Shown: positions 47,550-58,198 of the stretch, one piece after another
Layout of the letters: each line of letters starts with the position of its first letter
Position numbering within the stretch: position 1 is the first letter of the stretch
NCBI RefSeq assembly: GCF_014219065.1
Contig: NZ_JACLGO010000012.1
Location: forward strand, 1 to 64,000
Source: Halopseudomonas xiamenensis
Lineage (GTDB): Bacteria > Pseudomonadota > Gammaproteobacteria > Pseudomonadales > Pseudomonadaceae
Direction: 5' to 3'
DNA: 64,000 nucleotides
Notes under the pieces: model-generated
The model's input: only the letters and a program-made list of their open reading frames with translations
Database searches by the model: none
Told to the model about the DNA's origin: nothing
Made by a program: the position numbers and the translations under genes

Positions 47550-47731
47550 CACCCTGGCCACCCCGGCAACTAGCGAGCCAGACCGCCAGGATTGTCCAGA
47601 CAAGTAGAGCGGCATCATTTGCAGAAGAACATCCACCAGAAGGGTGGCGGCTGCGATAACCAGCCCAGAGTTTCCCTTGAAACAATAACAAAACCAACAA
47701 CTGCGCACTCTGTTGCGCTCGCGAGGAAACA

Positions 47732-48991
47732 ATGAAAGTGTTGATCCTTGGCAGTGGGGTACTTGGCGTAACCAGCGCCTGGTATTTGGCTAAAGCAGGC
47801 TATGAAGTCACCGTAGTGGATCGTCAGCCTGGCCCGGGGCTGGAGACCAGCTTCGGCAATGCCGGCATGATTTCTCCCGGTTACTCCGCACCCTGGGCGG
47901 CTCCCGGTGTTCCGCTCAAGGCGATCAAGTGGCTGCTGTCCGAGCATGCTCCACTGGCCATTCGGCCGACCTCCGACCCAAGGCAATATCGCTGGATGAT
48001 GCAGATGCTCTCCAACTGCACCGAGGGCCGCTACGCCGTCAACAAAGAGCGCATGATGCGCCTGGCAGAATACAGCCGCGACTGCCTGATCCAGCTGCGC
48101 TCGGATAGCGGCGTGAATTATGAGCACCGCGAGCTGGGCACCTTGCAACTGCTACGTACGCAGAAACAGCTGGATGCCGCAACCAGCGACATTGCCGTGC
48201 TGGAACGCTGCGGCGTGCCATACCAACTGCTCGACCAGGCGGGCTGCATACACCACGAACCCGGTCTGGCGCCCAGCAAGAACAAGTTCGTCGGCGGCCT
48301 GCGTTTGCCCAATGATGAAACCGGCGACTGCCATCTGTTCACCAGCCAACTGGCAGCCAAATGCGTAGAGATGGGCGTAACCTTTCAGTTTGGCCATACG
48401 ATTACCAGCCTGCTGGCAAATGATGATCGGATTCAAGCCGTCAAACTTGCCAATGATGAAATCCTGAGCGCGGATTGCTATGTACTCGCGCTGGGCAGCT
48501 ATTCACCACAACTGGTAAAACCTTTGGGTATCAGCCTGCCGATCTATCCGGTCAAAGGCTATTCGCTGACCCTTCCCGTTGCTGACCCTCTGATGGCGCC
48601 GGTTTCGACAGTAATGGATGAAACCTACAAGGTTGCCATTACCCGGTTTGCCAACCGTATCCGGGTGGGCGGGATGGCAGAACTGGCCGGCTTTGATACC
48701 GAACTGAGGGAAAAGCGCCGCGCCACGCTCAGGATGGTGGTGAATGACCTGTTCCCGGAGGGCGGCCAGGCTCAGGAACTGGATTTCTGGACCGGTTATC
48801 GACCCATGACGCCCGATGGCACACCGATCATTGGCGCCAGCAAGTTCCGCAATCTGTTTTTCAATACCGGCCACGGCACCTTGGGTTGGACCATGGCCTG
48901 TGGTTCAAGCCAGTTGCTGGTCGACAGAATCGCCGGCAGCAAGATGGCTATAAGCATGGAAGGCTTTGAGGTAGATCGATACGCGAGATAA
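47732..48991 (+). CDS. dadA: D-amino acid dehydrogenase
   Basis: A 419-aa FAD flavoprotein that oxidises D-alanine and other D-amino acids to 2-oxo acids, passing electrons to the respiratory chain. The FAD-binding motif [18 protein letters not shown] starts at residue 3, and [15 protein letters not shown] and [14 protein letters not shown] close the fold, as in DadA. First gene of dadA-ridA-dadX. In this island it probably oxidises the D-alanine made from BauA's L-alanine. Confidence 0.93.
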   Translation: MKVLILGSGVLGVTSAWYLAKAGYEVTVVDRQPGPGLETSFGNAGMISPGYSAPWAAPGVPLKAIKWLLSEHAPLAIRPTSDPRQYRWMMQMLSNCTEGRYAVNKERMMRLAEYSRDCLIQLRSDSGVNYEHRELGTLQLLRTQKQLDAATSDIAVLERCGVPYQLLDQAGCIHHEPGLAPSKNKFVGGLRLPNDETGDCHLFTSQLAAKCVEMGVTFQFGHTITSLLANDDRIQAVKLANDEILSADCYVLALGSYSPQLVKPLGISLPIYPVKGYSLTLPVADPLMAPVSTVMDETYKVAITRFANRIRVGGMAELAGFDTELREKRRATLRMVVNDLFPEGGQAQELDFWTGYRPMTPDGTPIIGASKFRNLFFNTGHGTLGWTMACGSSQLLVDRIAGSKMAISMEGFEVDRYAR

Positions 48992-49018
48992 CCAGATAAC
49001 AATAAGGAGCGGCATGCT

Positions 49019-49375
49019 ATGAACACTCAAGCTCTGTATACCAATGTGCGAATGAGCCAGGTTCTGGTCCATCAGGATACGGTCTATCTGGCTGGCAGAT
49101 TTGCTGACAGCGCCCCACTGGAAAACGATCTCCATGTGCAGGCAGACAATACCCTGACGGCGATTGAACGATTGCTGGTTGAGGCCGGCACGGATAAAAC
49201 CAGGCTTCTATCCGCCACCCTCTACCTGAAGCATATCGAGGCGGATTTTGCAGCCATGGACCTGATATGGAAGCAATGGCTGCCGCAAGGGATAACGCCA
49301 GCCTGCGCCACCCTGGAGCCGGATGTGCTCAAGCCGGATATCCTGGTGGAAATTTCCATCATCGCCGCTCTTTAA
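49019..49375 (+). CDS. RidA/YjgF family protein lacking the usual arginine
   Basis: A 118-aa Rid-family protein, expected to be a small trimer. RidA enzymes hydrolyse reactive imines and enamines, such as 2-iminopropionate from alanine oxidation. Most active members have an arginine in a PxRxxV-type motif; here that site reads TPACATLEP, with Cys in place of Arg. It lies between dadA and dadX, as in other Pseudomonas, behind GGAG. Function is therefore uncertain: imine deaminase with altered chemistry, or a binding protein. Confidence 0.82.
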   Translation: MNTQALYTNVRMSQVLVHQDTVYLAGRFADSAPLENDLHVQADNTLTAIERLLVEAGTDKTRLLSATLYLKHIEADFAAMDLIWKQWLPQGITPACATLEPDVLKPDILVEISIIAAL

Positions 49376-49481
49376 GTAGCCCGCGTTCTGCATCGCGATA
49401 ACCTTGGCCTCAAAACGCCCCGGCTTGCCGCCACTCTTGAGGCCATCGCCCCCAGAAACCCGACATTCCGGAATGAAACTT

Positions 49482-50552
49482 ATGCGTCCAGCTCACGCAG
49501 TGATCGACCTTGGCGCCCTGCGCCATAACTACCAGTTGGCCAGGCAACTGTCTGGAAACAGGGCACTGGCGGTCATCAAGGCCAATGCCTACGGCCATGG
49601 CGCCATACCTTGCGCTCAAGCGCTGTCGGCCCTTACCGACGGCTTTGCCGTTGCCTGCATAGAGGAGGCTCTACTGCTCCGCGAAGCAGGTATTCAACAA
49701 CCGATTCTATTACTCGAAGGCTGGTTTGATGCTGGGGAGCTGGCATTGATCCAGCAACACGACCTCTGGGTGGTCATCCACCACCATGGCCAGTTGCGCG
49801 ACCTGGCGCAGGCCGATATCAGGCAGCCCCTGACCGTCTGGCTGAAGCTGGACAGCGGCATGCACCGGGTGGGCTTCAAGCCCGAGGAATATCCCGCTAT
49901 ATGGAGTGCGCTCCAGGCCAGCAGCAAAGTTGCCAGCCTGGTAAAGATGACCCATTTCGCCCGTGCGGACGAGCCGGACTGCGGCGCTACCGAGCGCCAG
50001 CTGCTGTGCTTCAATGAAGTAACCGGCCACCTGCCCGGCCCGTCGAGCCTGTGCAACTCGCCCGGTGTACTCGCCTGGCCACAGGCGCATGGCGACTGGC
50101 TGCGGCCGGGTATCATGCTGTATGGCGCCACACCCTTCGGCTTTGCCCAGCACCATGCCGAGCAGCTGCAGCCGGTGATGCAATTGAGTTCAAGCATCAT
50201 TGCCGTACATAAGGTGGCAAGCGGTGAGCCGCTCGGTTATGGAGCGAGCTTCATGACCCAGCGCCCTACCCGGATTGGCGTGGTCGCCATGGGTTATGCG
50301 GATGGTTACCCCCGACACGCCAGGAGTGGTACACCGGTGCTGGTCGATAATCAACGCACCACGCTGATCGGTCGGGTTTCAATGGATATGCTTACCGTCG
50401 ATCTCACCGATCTGCCCGCCAGCGGTCTGGGCAGCCCTGTGCGTCTATGGGGTACAGGCTTGCCGGCCAGCGAGGTCGCCACCTGGGCTGACACCATCGC
50501 CTATCAATTGTTCTGCAACCTGAACCGCGTGCCGCGGCGCTATCGTGAGTAA
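49482..50552 (+). CDS. dadX: Catabolic alanine racemase
   Basis: A 356-aa PLP racemase interconverting L- and D-alanine. The PLP lysine is K33 in LAVIKANAYGHG; GYGASF supplies the second catalytic tyrosine region, and the C-terminal domain includes GRVSMDMLTVDLTDL. Start at 49482 (MRPAHAVIDLG) matches other DadX proteins; ATG at 49473 is the alternative. Together with dadA it feeds alanine into pyruvate. It ends at a strong terminator. Confidence 0.93.
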   Translation: MRPAHAVIDLGALRHNYQLARQLSGNRALAVIKANAYGHGAIPCAQALSALTDGFAVACIEEALLLREAGIQQPILLLEGWFDAGELALIQQHDLWVVIHHHGQLRDLAQADIRQPLTVWLKLDSGMHRVGFKPEEYPAIWSALQASSKVASLVKMTHFARADEPDCGATERQLLCFNEVTGHLPGPSSLCNSPGVLAWPQAHGDWLRPGIMLYGATPFGFAQHHAEQLQPVMQLSSSIIAVHKVASGEPLGYGASFMTQRPTRIGVVAMGYADGYPRHARSGTPVLVDNQRTTLIGRVSMDMLTVDLTDLPASGLGSPVRLWGTGLPASEVATWADTIAYQLFCNLNRVPRRYRE

Positions 50553-50566
50553 CCAGAGCCGTAGCT

Positions 50567-50611
50567 GGAATAGAAAAGGCCGGATCATATGACCCGGCCT
50601 TTTTCTATTCC
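50567..50611. terminator. Bidirectional terminator between dadX and bauC
   Basis: Long stem: 17-base arm starting GGAATAGAAAAGG (50567-50583) against 18-base arm ending TTTTTCTATTCC (50594-50611), with one bulged T and a 10-base loop. A-rich left and T-rich right arms make it work for transcripts from both sides. It separates the convergent genes dadX (ends 50552) and bauC (ends 50626). Confidence 0.9.
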
Positions 50612-50625
50612 AAGGGACTTTCCCC

Positions 50626-52116
50626 TCAGGAGGGGAAAGAGAACTGCGCCCCTTCCCGCACCCCGGCCGATGGCCAGCGCTGGGTCACGGTTTTGCGCTT
50701 GGTATAGAAGCGCACCGCATCCGGACCGTAGGCATGCAGATCACCAAACAATGAGCGCTTCCAGCCGCCAAAGCTGTGATAGGCCACCGGCACCGGCAGT
50801 GGCACGTTGATACCGACCATCCCCACCAGGATGTTGTCACTGAAATAGCGTGCCGCCTCACCGTCACGGGTAAAGATGCAGGTGCCGTTACCGTATTCAT
50901 GATCATCAATCAGTTGCATGGCTTCCTGCATGCTGCTGACACGCATGACCAACAGCACCGGCCCAAAGATTTCTTCCTTATAGCAGGTCATGTCGGCGGT
51001 CACGTTGTCGATCAGCGTGCCACCGACATAGAACCCCTGGTCATAGCCTGCCACGGTCGGTTTGCGGCCATCCACCACTATCGTTGCGCCCTGCTGTTCG
51101 GCACTGTCGATATAGCCGATGACCTTTTCCTGGTGCGCCCGGGTGATGACCGGACCAAAATCATTGCTCTTGTCCGAGAAGGCACCCACCTTGAGGCTCT
51201 GCATCCGTTCGGTCATCTTGCTGATCAATGCATCTGCTGCTTCGTCCCCTACCGCCACGGCGACGGACAGGGCCATGCAGCGCTCTCCGGATGAGCCAAA
51301 GGCGGCGCCAACCAGGGCTGATACGGCGTTATCCATATCGGCATCCGGCATGATGATGGCGTGGTTCTTGGCACCGCCCAGCGCCTGGCAGCGTTTACCA
51401 TTGGCGCTCGCCGTGGTGTAGATATGTTCGGCAATGGGCGTCGAGCCAACGAAGCTGACCGCCTGGATGCGCTTATCCGACAGCAGAGTATCCACTGCCT
51501 CCTTATCGCCATTGACCACGTTGAGCACACCCGACGGCAGACCGGCTTCATGCAACAGCTCAGCGATAAACAGCACCGATGAGGGATTACGCTCGGACGG
51601 CTTGAGCACAAAGGTGTTACCGCACACGATCGCCATGGGGTACATCCACAGCGGCACCATGGCCGGGAAGTTGAACGGGGTAATACCCGCCACCACACCC
51701 AGGGGCTGGAACTCGCTCCAGGAGTCGATCGCCGGACCGGCATTCTTGCTGTACTCGCCCTTCAACAGTTCGGGTGCACCACAGGCGTATTCGACGTTCT
51801 CAATCCCCCGCTGCAGCTCACCCATGGCGTCATGGGCAATCTTGCCGTGCTCTTCGCCGATCAGCCGGCAGATTTCATCGGCATTGCGTTCCAGCAACTC
51901 CTTGAAGCGAAACATGATCTTGGCACGCTTGAGCGGTGGGGTATTGCGCCATTCAGGGTAAGCGGCCTGGGCAGCAGCGATCGCGGCCTCGACGGTGGTT
52001 TTACTCGCCAGCGCCAGCTGCTTCGATACCTCACCCGTCGACGGATTGAAAATATCCTGGGTACGGCTGGATTGCGTATCAATAGTGCCATTGATCAAGT
52101 GTCCGATTGTCTTCAT
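50626..52116 (-). CDS. bauC: Malonate-semialdehyde / methylmalonate-semialdehyde dehydrogenase (CoA-acylating)
   Basis: A 496-aa aldehyde dehydrogenase of the MmsA type, converting malonate semialdehyde plus CoA to acetyl-CoA and CO2, or methylmalonate semialdehyde to propionyl-CoA. The catalytic cysteine is C280 in GSSGERCMALS, and PFNFPAMVPLWMYP is characteristic of the CoA-acylating group. It sits 33 bases behind bauA in one leftward unit. In Pseudomonas bauA-bauC degrade beta-alanine; here they would take the end products of uracil and thymine. Confidence 0.92.
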   Translation of the reverse strand: MKTIGHLINGTIDTQSSRTQDIFNPSTGEVSKQLALASKTTVEAAIAAAQAAYPEWRNTPPLKRAKIMFRFKELLERNADEICRLIGEEHGKIAHDAMGELQRGIENVEYACGAPELLKGEYSKNAGPAIDSWSEFQPLGVVAGITPFNFPAMVPLWMYPMAIVCGNTFVLKPSERNPSSVLFIAELLHEAGLPSGVLNVVNGDKEAVDTLLSDKRIQAVSFVGSTPIAEHIYTTASANGKRCQALGGAKNHAIIMPDADMDNAVSALVGAAFGSSGERCMALSVAVAVGDEAADALISKMTERMQSLKVGAFSDKSNDFGPVITRAHQEKVIGYIDSAEQQGATIVVDGRKPTVAGYDQGFYVGGTLIDNVTADMTCYKEEIFGPVLLVMRVSSMQEAMQLIDDHEYGNGTCIFTRDGEAARYFSDNILVGMVGINVPLPVPVAYHSFGGWKRSLFGDLHAYGPDAVRFYTKRKTVTQRWPSAGVREGAQFSFPS

Positions 52117-52149
52117 CGTCTGTTCTCTCTGCCTGTATTGTTAGCGGTA

Positions 52150-53493
52150 TCAGTCAAGCTCGTTGATGGCGTCGCCAATGGCATTGACGACATTGTCGAT
52201 CTCTTCACGTTCAACGATGAAGGGCATGCCCAATTGAATGGTGTCGCCGCCGTAGCGTACGTAGAAGCCTTTTTTCCAGCATTTCATGGCAATCTCGTAA
52301 GGGCGCCGCGCTGGCTCCCCGGGGTGGCTTTCTATCTGCAGAGCTCCAGCCATCCCGTAGTTGCGGATATCGGTGATGTAGCGGGTGCCTTTGAGGCCAT
52401 GCAGGGCATTTTCGAATATCGGGCTCATTTCCCGAACCCGATCGACCAGGCGGTCATTCTGCAAGATATCCAGAGAGGCCAGCGCCGCGGCACAGGCTAC
52501 CGGGTGGCCGGAATAGGTGTAGCCATGCGGTAGTTCGATCGCATAATCCGGCCCGCCCTGCTCCATGAAGGTCTGATAGATCTCGCGCTGTACAATCACC
52601 GCACCCATGGGCACAGCCCCGTTGGTGAGCTGCTTGGCCACGTTCATCATGTCCGGGATGACACCAAACTCTTCAGCGCCGGTATTGGAACCCACTCGGC
52701 CAAAGCCGGTAATCACCTCATCAAAGATCAGCAGAATCTCATGCTGGTCGCAGATCTCCCGCAGACGTTGCAGATAACCTACCGGCGGCGGTAATACGCC
52801 CGCTGAACCGGCCAACGGTTCGACAATGACCGCGGCGATATTCGAGGCATCATGCAGGGCAATCAGCTCCAGCAGATCCTCGGCACGCTCGACACCGCGC
52901 TCAGGCATGCCACGGCTGAACAGGTTCTCCTTGAGCAAGGTATGCGGCAGATGATCTGCATCGATACCCTGGCCGAACAGCATTCGGTTAGCACCGATGC
53001 CGCCGAGGCTGATGCCACCGAAGTTGACCCCGTGATAGCCCTTGGCCCGGCCAATCAGCTTGGTTTTGGTGGGCTTGCCTTTTTTGCGCCAATAGGCCCG
53101 GGCGATTTTCAGCGAGGTATCTGCCGCATCCGACCCGGAGTTGGTGTAAAACACATGGTCGAGGCCTTTCGGCGTCAGCTGGGTGATCCGCTCGGCCAGC
53201 TCAAAGGCCTTGGGATGGCCAAACTGGAAAGCGGGGGCATAGTCCAGTTCACGCAATTGCCTGGCAACCGCTTCGGCAATTTCCGGACGGTTATGTCCGG
53301 CGCCACAGCACCAGAGACCAGAAAGACCGTCGAATACCCTGCGGCCATCGGCATCGATGTAGTAACTGCCTTCGGCTCCGACGATCACGCGCGGGTCCGC
53401 TTTGAACTGGCGGTTGGCGGAATAGGGAAGCCAGTATGCATCAAGCTGCTCGGGGGTCAGTCCGGCATGACGCTGGGTATTGAGATCAGACAT
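52150..53493 (-). CDS. bauA: Beta-alanine (omega-amino acid):pyruvate aminotransferase
   Basis: A 447-aa class III PLP aminotransferase moving the amino group of beta-alanine (or 3-aminoisobutyrate) to pyruvate, giving malonate semialdehyde and L-alanine. Typical segments: GLSGLWCCGAGHNR, YTNSGSDAADTSLKIARAYW (partly cited), LIFDEVITGFGR and the PLP lysine in NVAKQLTNGAVPMG. The length matches Pseudomonas BauA. I chose MSDLNTQ (53493); an ATG five codons earlier is possible. Divergent from bauR. Confidence 0.93.
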   Translation of the reverse strand: MSDLNTQRHAGLTPEQLDAYWLPYSANRQFKADPRVIVGAEGSYYIDADGRRVFDGLSGLWCCGAGHNRPEIAEAVARQLRELDYAPAFQFGHPKAFELAERITQLTPKGLDHVFYTNSGSDAADTSLKIARAYWRKKGKPTKTKLIGRAKGYHGVNFGGISLGGIGANRMLFGQGIDADHLPHTLLKENLFSRGMPERGVERAEDLLELIALHDASNIAAVIVEPLAGSAGVLPPPVGYLQRLREICDQHEILLIFDEVITGFGRVGSNTGAEEFGVIPDMMNVAKQLTNGAVPMGAVIVQREIYQTFMEQGGPDYAIELPHGYTYSGHPVACAAALASLDILQNDRLVDRVREMSPIFENALHGLKGTRYITDIRNYGMAGALQIESHPGEPARRPYEIAMKCWKKGFYVRYGGDTIQLGMPFIVEREEIDNVVNAIGDAINELD

Positions 53494-53548
53494 AACATCA
53501 CCCTTCATGTAGGTTGTTCGTGCAGTCAGTCTCTCCAGTCCCAATTTA

Positions 53549-53591
53549 AAGTAAAACCCAAACTTACTTATCTTCATGCAATCGATTACTT
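53549..53591. promoter_or_regulatory. Likely BauR binding region
   Basis: Between the divergent bauA and bauR genes: a dyad AAGTAA (53549-53554), nine bases, TTACTT (53564-53569), followed by a further TTACTT at 53586-53591 and an adjoining AACTTAC. Repeated half-sites in a divergent promoter fit a LysR-type operator. No experimental BauR site is known to me. Confidence 0.5.
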
Positions 53592-53649
53592 AACTTACAT
53601 GGCGCCCTCCGCTATCCTGCCAAACAGCGGTTATCGAGGAAAAAACAAG

Positions 53650-54564
53650 ATGAAAGCCCGTAAACTGGCATTGCCTGGCCAAATCAGTGATACCGACCTG
53701 CGCTTGCTGCGTATTTTTCGCAAGGTGGTTGAGTGCGGGGGGTTTTCCGCAGCCGAGGTCGAGCTGAATATCAGCCGAGCGGCGATCAGCATCGCCATGA
53801 ATGAGCTGGAAGGTCGTCTTGCACTGCGTCTTTGCCAACGGGGTCGCAGCGGCTTTTCCCTGACCCAGGAAGGCGGTGAGGTCTACCAAGCCACCCTGCA
53901 GATGCTGGCGGCTATCGAGGGCTTCCGAACCCACGTGAACAGTTTGCACGATCACCTGAAGGGCGAGCTCAACATCGGTATTACCGACAGCCTGGTTACC
54001 ATGCCGCAGATGTTGATCACCCAGGCGCTGGGCGCGCTGAAGGATCGCGGCCCGGAGGTGCAGATCAACATCCGGATGATTCCGCCCAATGATATCGAGC
54101 TGGGTGTACTGGATGGCCGTCTGCATGTGGGCATCATCCCAGCCTTGAAATCCCTGCCGGGGTTGCATTATCGCCCGCTGTACGAAGAGGTCTCGCAACT
54201 GTATTGCAGCGCCACCCACCCGCTGTACCAGCACCCGGCATCGGAGCCGATAACGCTCAGCGGCTGGGATGCGGTCCTGCCAGCCTATGCGCAAACCCCG
54301 GAAATCAAAGCACTGCACGAGCCACTCAAGGCTGCGGCCTCGGCAACGGACCGCGAAGGAATCGCTTTTCTTATCCTGACCGGCCGCTATATCGGTTATC
54401 TACCCACCCATTACGCCGAACGCTGGGTGCGCGACGAAGCCATGCGGGCGATCGACCCGCTAGCCAACCGGTACGTCACCCATTACAGCGCCATTACTCG
54501 CAAAGCCGCTCCGCCTAACCTGGTACTTGAGAGCTATCTGGAAGAGCTCGATCGACTGCCCTGA
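53650..54564 (+). CDS. bauR: LysR-family regulator, probably BauR
   Basis: A 304-aa LysR-type regulator: winged HTH at about 17-75 (LRIFRKVVECGGFSAAEVEL, NISRAAISIAMNELEGRLALRLC, cited in parts) and a periplasmic-binding-protein-like effector domain from about 95. Orientation against bauA-bauC matches the beta-alanine utilisation locus of Pseudomonas, where BauR activates bauA with beta-alanine. The ATG at 53650 has GAGG upstream. Very long in-frame upstream extension lies antisense to bauA and is rejected. Confidence 0.85.
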   Translation: MKARKLALPGQISDTDLRLLRIFRKVVECGGFSAAEVELNISRAAISIAMNELEGRLALRLCQRGRSGFSLTQEGGEVYQATLQMLAAIEGFRTHVNSLHDHLKGELNIGITDSLVTMPQMLITQALGALKDRGPEVQINIRMIPPNDIELGVLDGRLHVGIIPALKSLPGLHYRPLYEEVSQLYCSATHPLYQHPASEPITLSGWDAVLPAYAQTPEIKALHEPLKAAASATDREGIAFLILTGRYIGYLPTHYAERWVRDEAMRAIDPLANRYVTHYSAITRKAAPPNLVLESYLEELDRLP

Positions 54565-55145
54565 TAGTTGCCAAATGACAGCAGTCCAGACGGGCTAGGA
54601 GCAATCATACGGTCCAGAAAAATCCCGCCTACTAGATGGAAGAATTATTTTACCTTTTGGAAAAAAAAGACTTGACCCCCTCAAATCTTGATTGTAGGTT
54701 TGCAAACAACAGCCTTAACAGGGTTGATGATGTTGTTATAAATTCAAAAAAGAAGATGGCAATAAGCGTGAAACAATAACCAGAAGGCGCTTACATTTTT
54801 TTTGGAAATGGGTGCCCATTCGTTGTACTAGCATTCGACTTGAATATCTCGATGAGAGAGCACTGATAAGAGGATGAAAACATGTGCAGCTACATCCCCA
54901 GGTCCCATTTGATCCCGCTTCCAGACAACCCGGCTTGAGAGAAAGCGAGAACTGACAACTCTCATATATCCGGGCAGCACTTAATATATTTCAGTGACAT
55001 ACATATAGCGTACGCTGCTGATGCAGCGTGCTCATTACGGCTATTTGTCGCTCGGCACAGACCAAGAGTTTGAATAACACAATATCCTGTATGGCGCGGG
55101 ATACAGACGTGCTTAATAAAAACAATAGATTCGAGGCACAATGCA
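54565..55145 (+). other. AT-rich 581-base control and leader region
   Basis: This gap between bauR and the NCS1 transporter is markedly AT-rich (19 G/C in the 60 bases from 54721). It holds operator O3, a possible 18-codon reading frame (54882-54938) behind an AGAGGA site, and a 7-bp perfect hairpin ACGCTGC/GCAGCGT (55012-55029). If transcription starts near O3, the transporter mRNA has an untranslated leader of more than 400 bases. I recognise no known riboswitch in it. Confidence 0.5.
54648..54665. promoter_or_regulatory. RutR-like operator O3, upstream of the transporter-dihydropyrimidinase operon
   Basis: TTTTACC-TTTT-GGAAAAA, the same pattern as O1 and O2 (TTTKACC-NTTT-GGNAAAA). It lies 84 bases past the bauR stop and 480 bases before the NCS1 transporter gene. 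A TTGACC at 54672-54677 just downstream may be a -35. The far half-site is the weakest part of the match. Confidence 0.55.
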
Positions 55146-56639
55146 ATGCACACTCAAGCTGATTCACTTCAGTACGATATCTCTGCGAGCAGCAGCCCCA
55201 GCGCAGACCTGTGGAATGAAGACCTGGCTCCCGCCAGAGCAGAAGACAAGACCTGGACCTGGCAGAGCATCTCGGGGCTCTGGGTCGGCATGGTGGTCTG
55301 TGTTCCAACCTACATGATGGCCGCAGGACTGGTAGCCGAAGGCATGTCCTGGTGGCAAGCGATCCTGACAGTTCTACTCGGCAATATTATTGTATTGGTA
55401 CCCATGATTGCCATTGGCCATGCGGGTACCAAGCATGGCATTCCTTTCCCGGTGCTGCTGCGCTCTTCTTTCGGCACCGCAGGTGCCAAGTTGCCAGCCA
55501 TGTTGCGGGGGTTGGTTGCCTGCGGGTGGTTTGGTATCCAGACCTGGGTGGGCGGCTCGGCAATTTATATCATCGTCAACATCATGACCGATAATGCCAT
55601 CGCCGGTAGCGTGATCGGATTTCTCGGTATCGACATGGGGCAGTTGGTCTGTTTCCTGCTGTTCTGGGCCATGCATGTGGTCTTCATTGCCTATGGCACT
55701 GAATCCATCCGCTGGCTGGAAACCTACGCCGCGCCTTTTCTGATCGCCATGGGCCTCGCCTTGCTGGGCTGGGCTTATATCAAGGCAGGCGGTTTTGGTG
55801 AAATGCTCTCGACGCCCTCTCAGTTTATTGCCGGCGGCGCCCGGGAAGGACAATTCTGGTCCGTGTTCTGGCCAGGACTGACGGCGATGGTAGGTTACTG
55901 GGCCACGCTGGCGCTCAATATTCCTGACTTCACCCGCTTTGCCCGCAGCCAGAAGGACCAGTTTGTCGGCCAGGCCCTGGGGTTACCCTTGCCCATGGCA
56001 CTCTTTGCCTTTATCGGCGTAGCCGTTACCTCGGCAACCGTAGTGATTTATGGCAGGGCCATCTGGGATCCCGTTGAGCTGACCAGTCAGATGGGTGGTG
56101 TCGCGGTGGTCATCGCATTGATCGCGCTGATCCTGGCAACCCTGACCACTAATCTGGCTGCCAATGTCGTGGCCCCCGCTAACGGTTTTTCCAATCTCAG
56201 CCCCAGCAAGATCTCCTTCAAGATGGGCGGGTACCTGACCGCGGGTATCGGTATTGCGATCATGCCATGGAAGCTACTGGAGTCGACCAGTGCCTATATC
56301 TTCACCTGGCTGATTGGCTACTCGGCACTGCTCGGTCCGGTCGCCGGTATCATGGTTGCCGACTACTTCGTTATTCGCAAAACCCGGCTGAATCACCATG
56401 CGCTCTTCCGCAATGACGGGGAGTACAGCTATCGCAATGGTTGGAACCCGGTAGCCCTGATCGCCTTGGTGATAGGGGTGTTACCCAACCTGCCGGGTTT
56501 TCTGCATGTCGCCGGCTTTGTCGATAGCGTGCCCACAGTATTCCAGGAAATTTACACCTATGCCTGGTTTGTCGGCCTGGCGATTGCTGCCGGTGTCTAC
56601 CTGCTCCTCATGCACAACAGTATGAAAACACCAGAGTGA
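55146..56639 (+). CDS. NCS1 family nucleobase:cation symporter
   Basis: A 497-aa inner-membrane transporter with about 12 helices and soluble ends. The N-terminal NEDLAPARAEDKTWTW and the helix 1 break GLWVGMVVCVPTYM are NCS1 hallmarks (allantoin, uracil, hydantoin Mhp1 and cytosine carriers). ALNIPDFTRFARSQKDQ is the conserved loop. It is first in an operon with dihydropyrimidinase; a similar transporter lies beside the pyrimidine genes of P. aeruginosa, so uracil, thymine or a dihydropyrimidine is the likely cargo. The start has GAGG ten bases upstream. Confidence 0.9.
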   Translation: MHTQADSLQYDISASSSPSADLWNEDLAPARAEDKTWTWQSISGLWVGMVVCVPTYMMAAGLVAEGMSWWQAILTVLLGNIIVLVPMIAIGHAGTKHGIPFPVLLRSSFGTAGAKLPAMLRGLVACGWFGIQTWVGGSAIYIIVNIMTDNAIAGSVIGFLGIDMGQLVCFLLFWAMHVVFIAYGTESIRWLETYAAPFLIAMGLALLGWAYIKAGGFGEMLSTPSQFIAGGAREGQFWSVFWPGLTAMVGYWATLALNIPDFTRFARSQKDQFVGQALGLPLPMALFAFIGVAVTSATVVIYGRAIWDPVELTSQMGGVAVVIALIALILATLTTNLAANVVAPANGFSNLSPSKISFKMGGYLTAGIGIAIMPWKLLESTSAYIFTWLIGYSALLGPVAGIMVADYFVIRKTRLNHHALFRNDGEYSYRNGWNPVALIALVIGVLPNLPGFLHVAGFVDSVPTVFQEIYTYAWFVGLAIAAGVYLLLMHNSMKTPE

Positions 56640-56698
56640 ACTCGGTTACCTATAGGGCCGGCAAGCAGTTGCCCGTGCCGGCTCGCCAAGACCTGTAA

Positions 56699-58156
<1,458 letters not shown>

Positions 58157-58198
58157 TGGCGTAGCCAAGCAGTCTCCTGCGCAGACGAGGAAAGGAAA

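Noticed and set aside
44387-49375. Rut pathway (RutA luciferase-like monooxygenase plus RutC)
   Set aside because: The LLM protein looks closer to F420-dependent enzymes than to RutA, the Rid protein sits in a dad operon, and rutB, rutD, rutE, rutF and rutG are absent.
52852-53649. Long in-frame upstream extension of bauR on the plus strand
   Set aside because: It runs antisense through bauA with no family likeness; the LysR protein clearly starts at 53650 behind a GAGG site.
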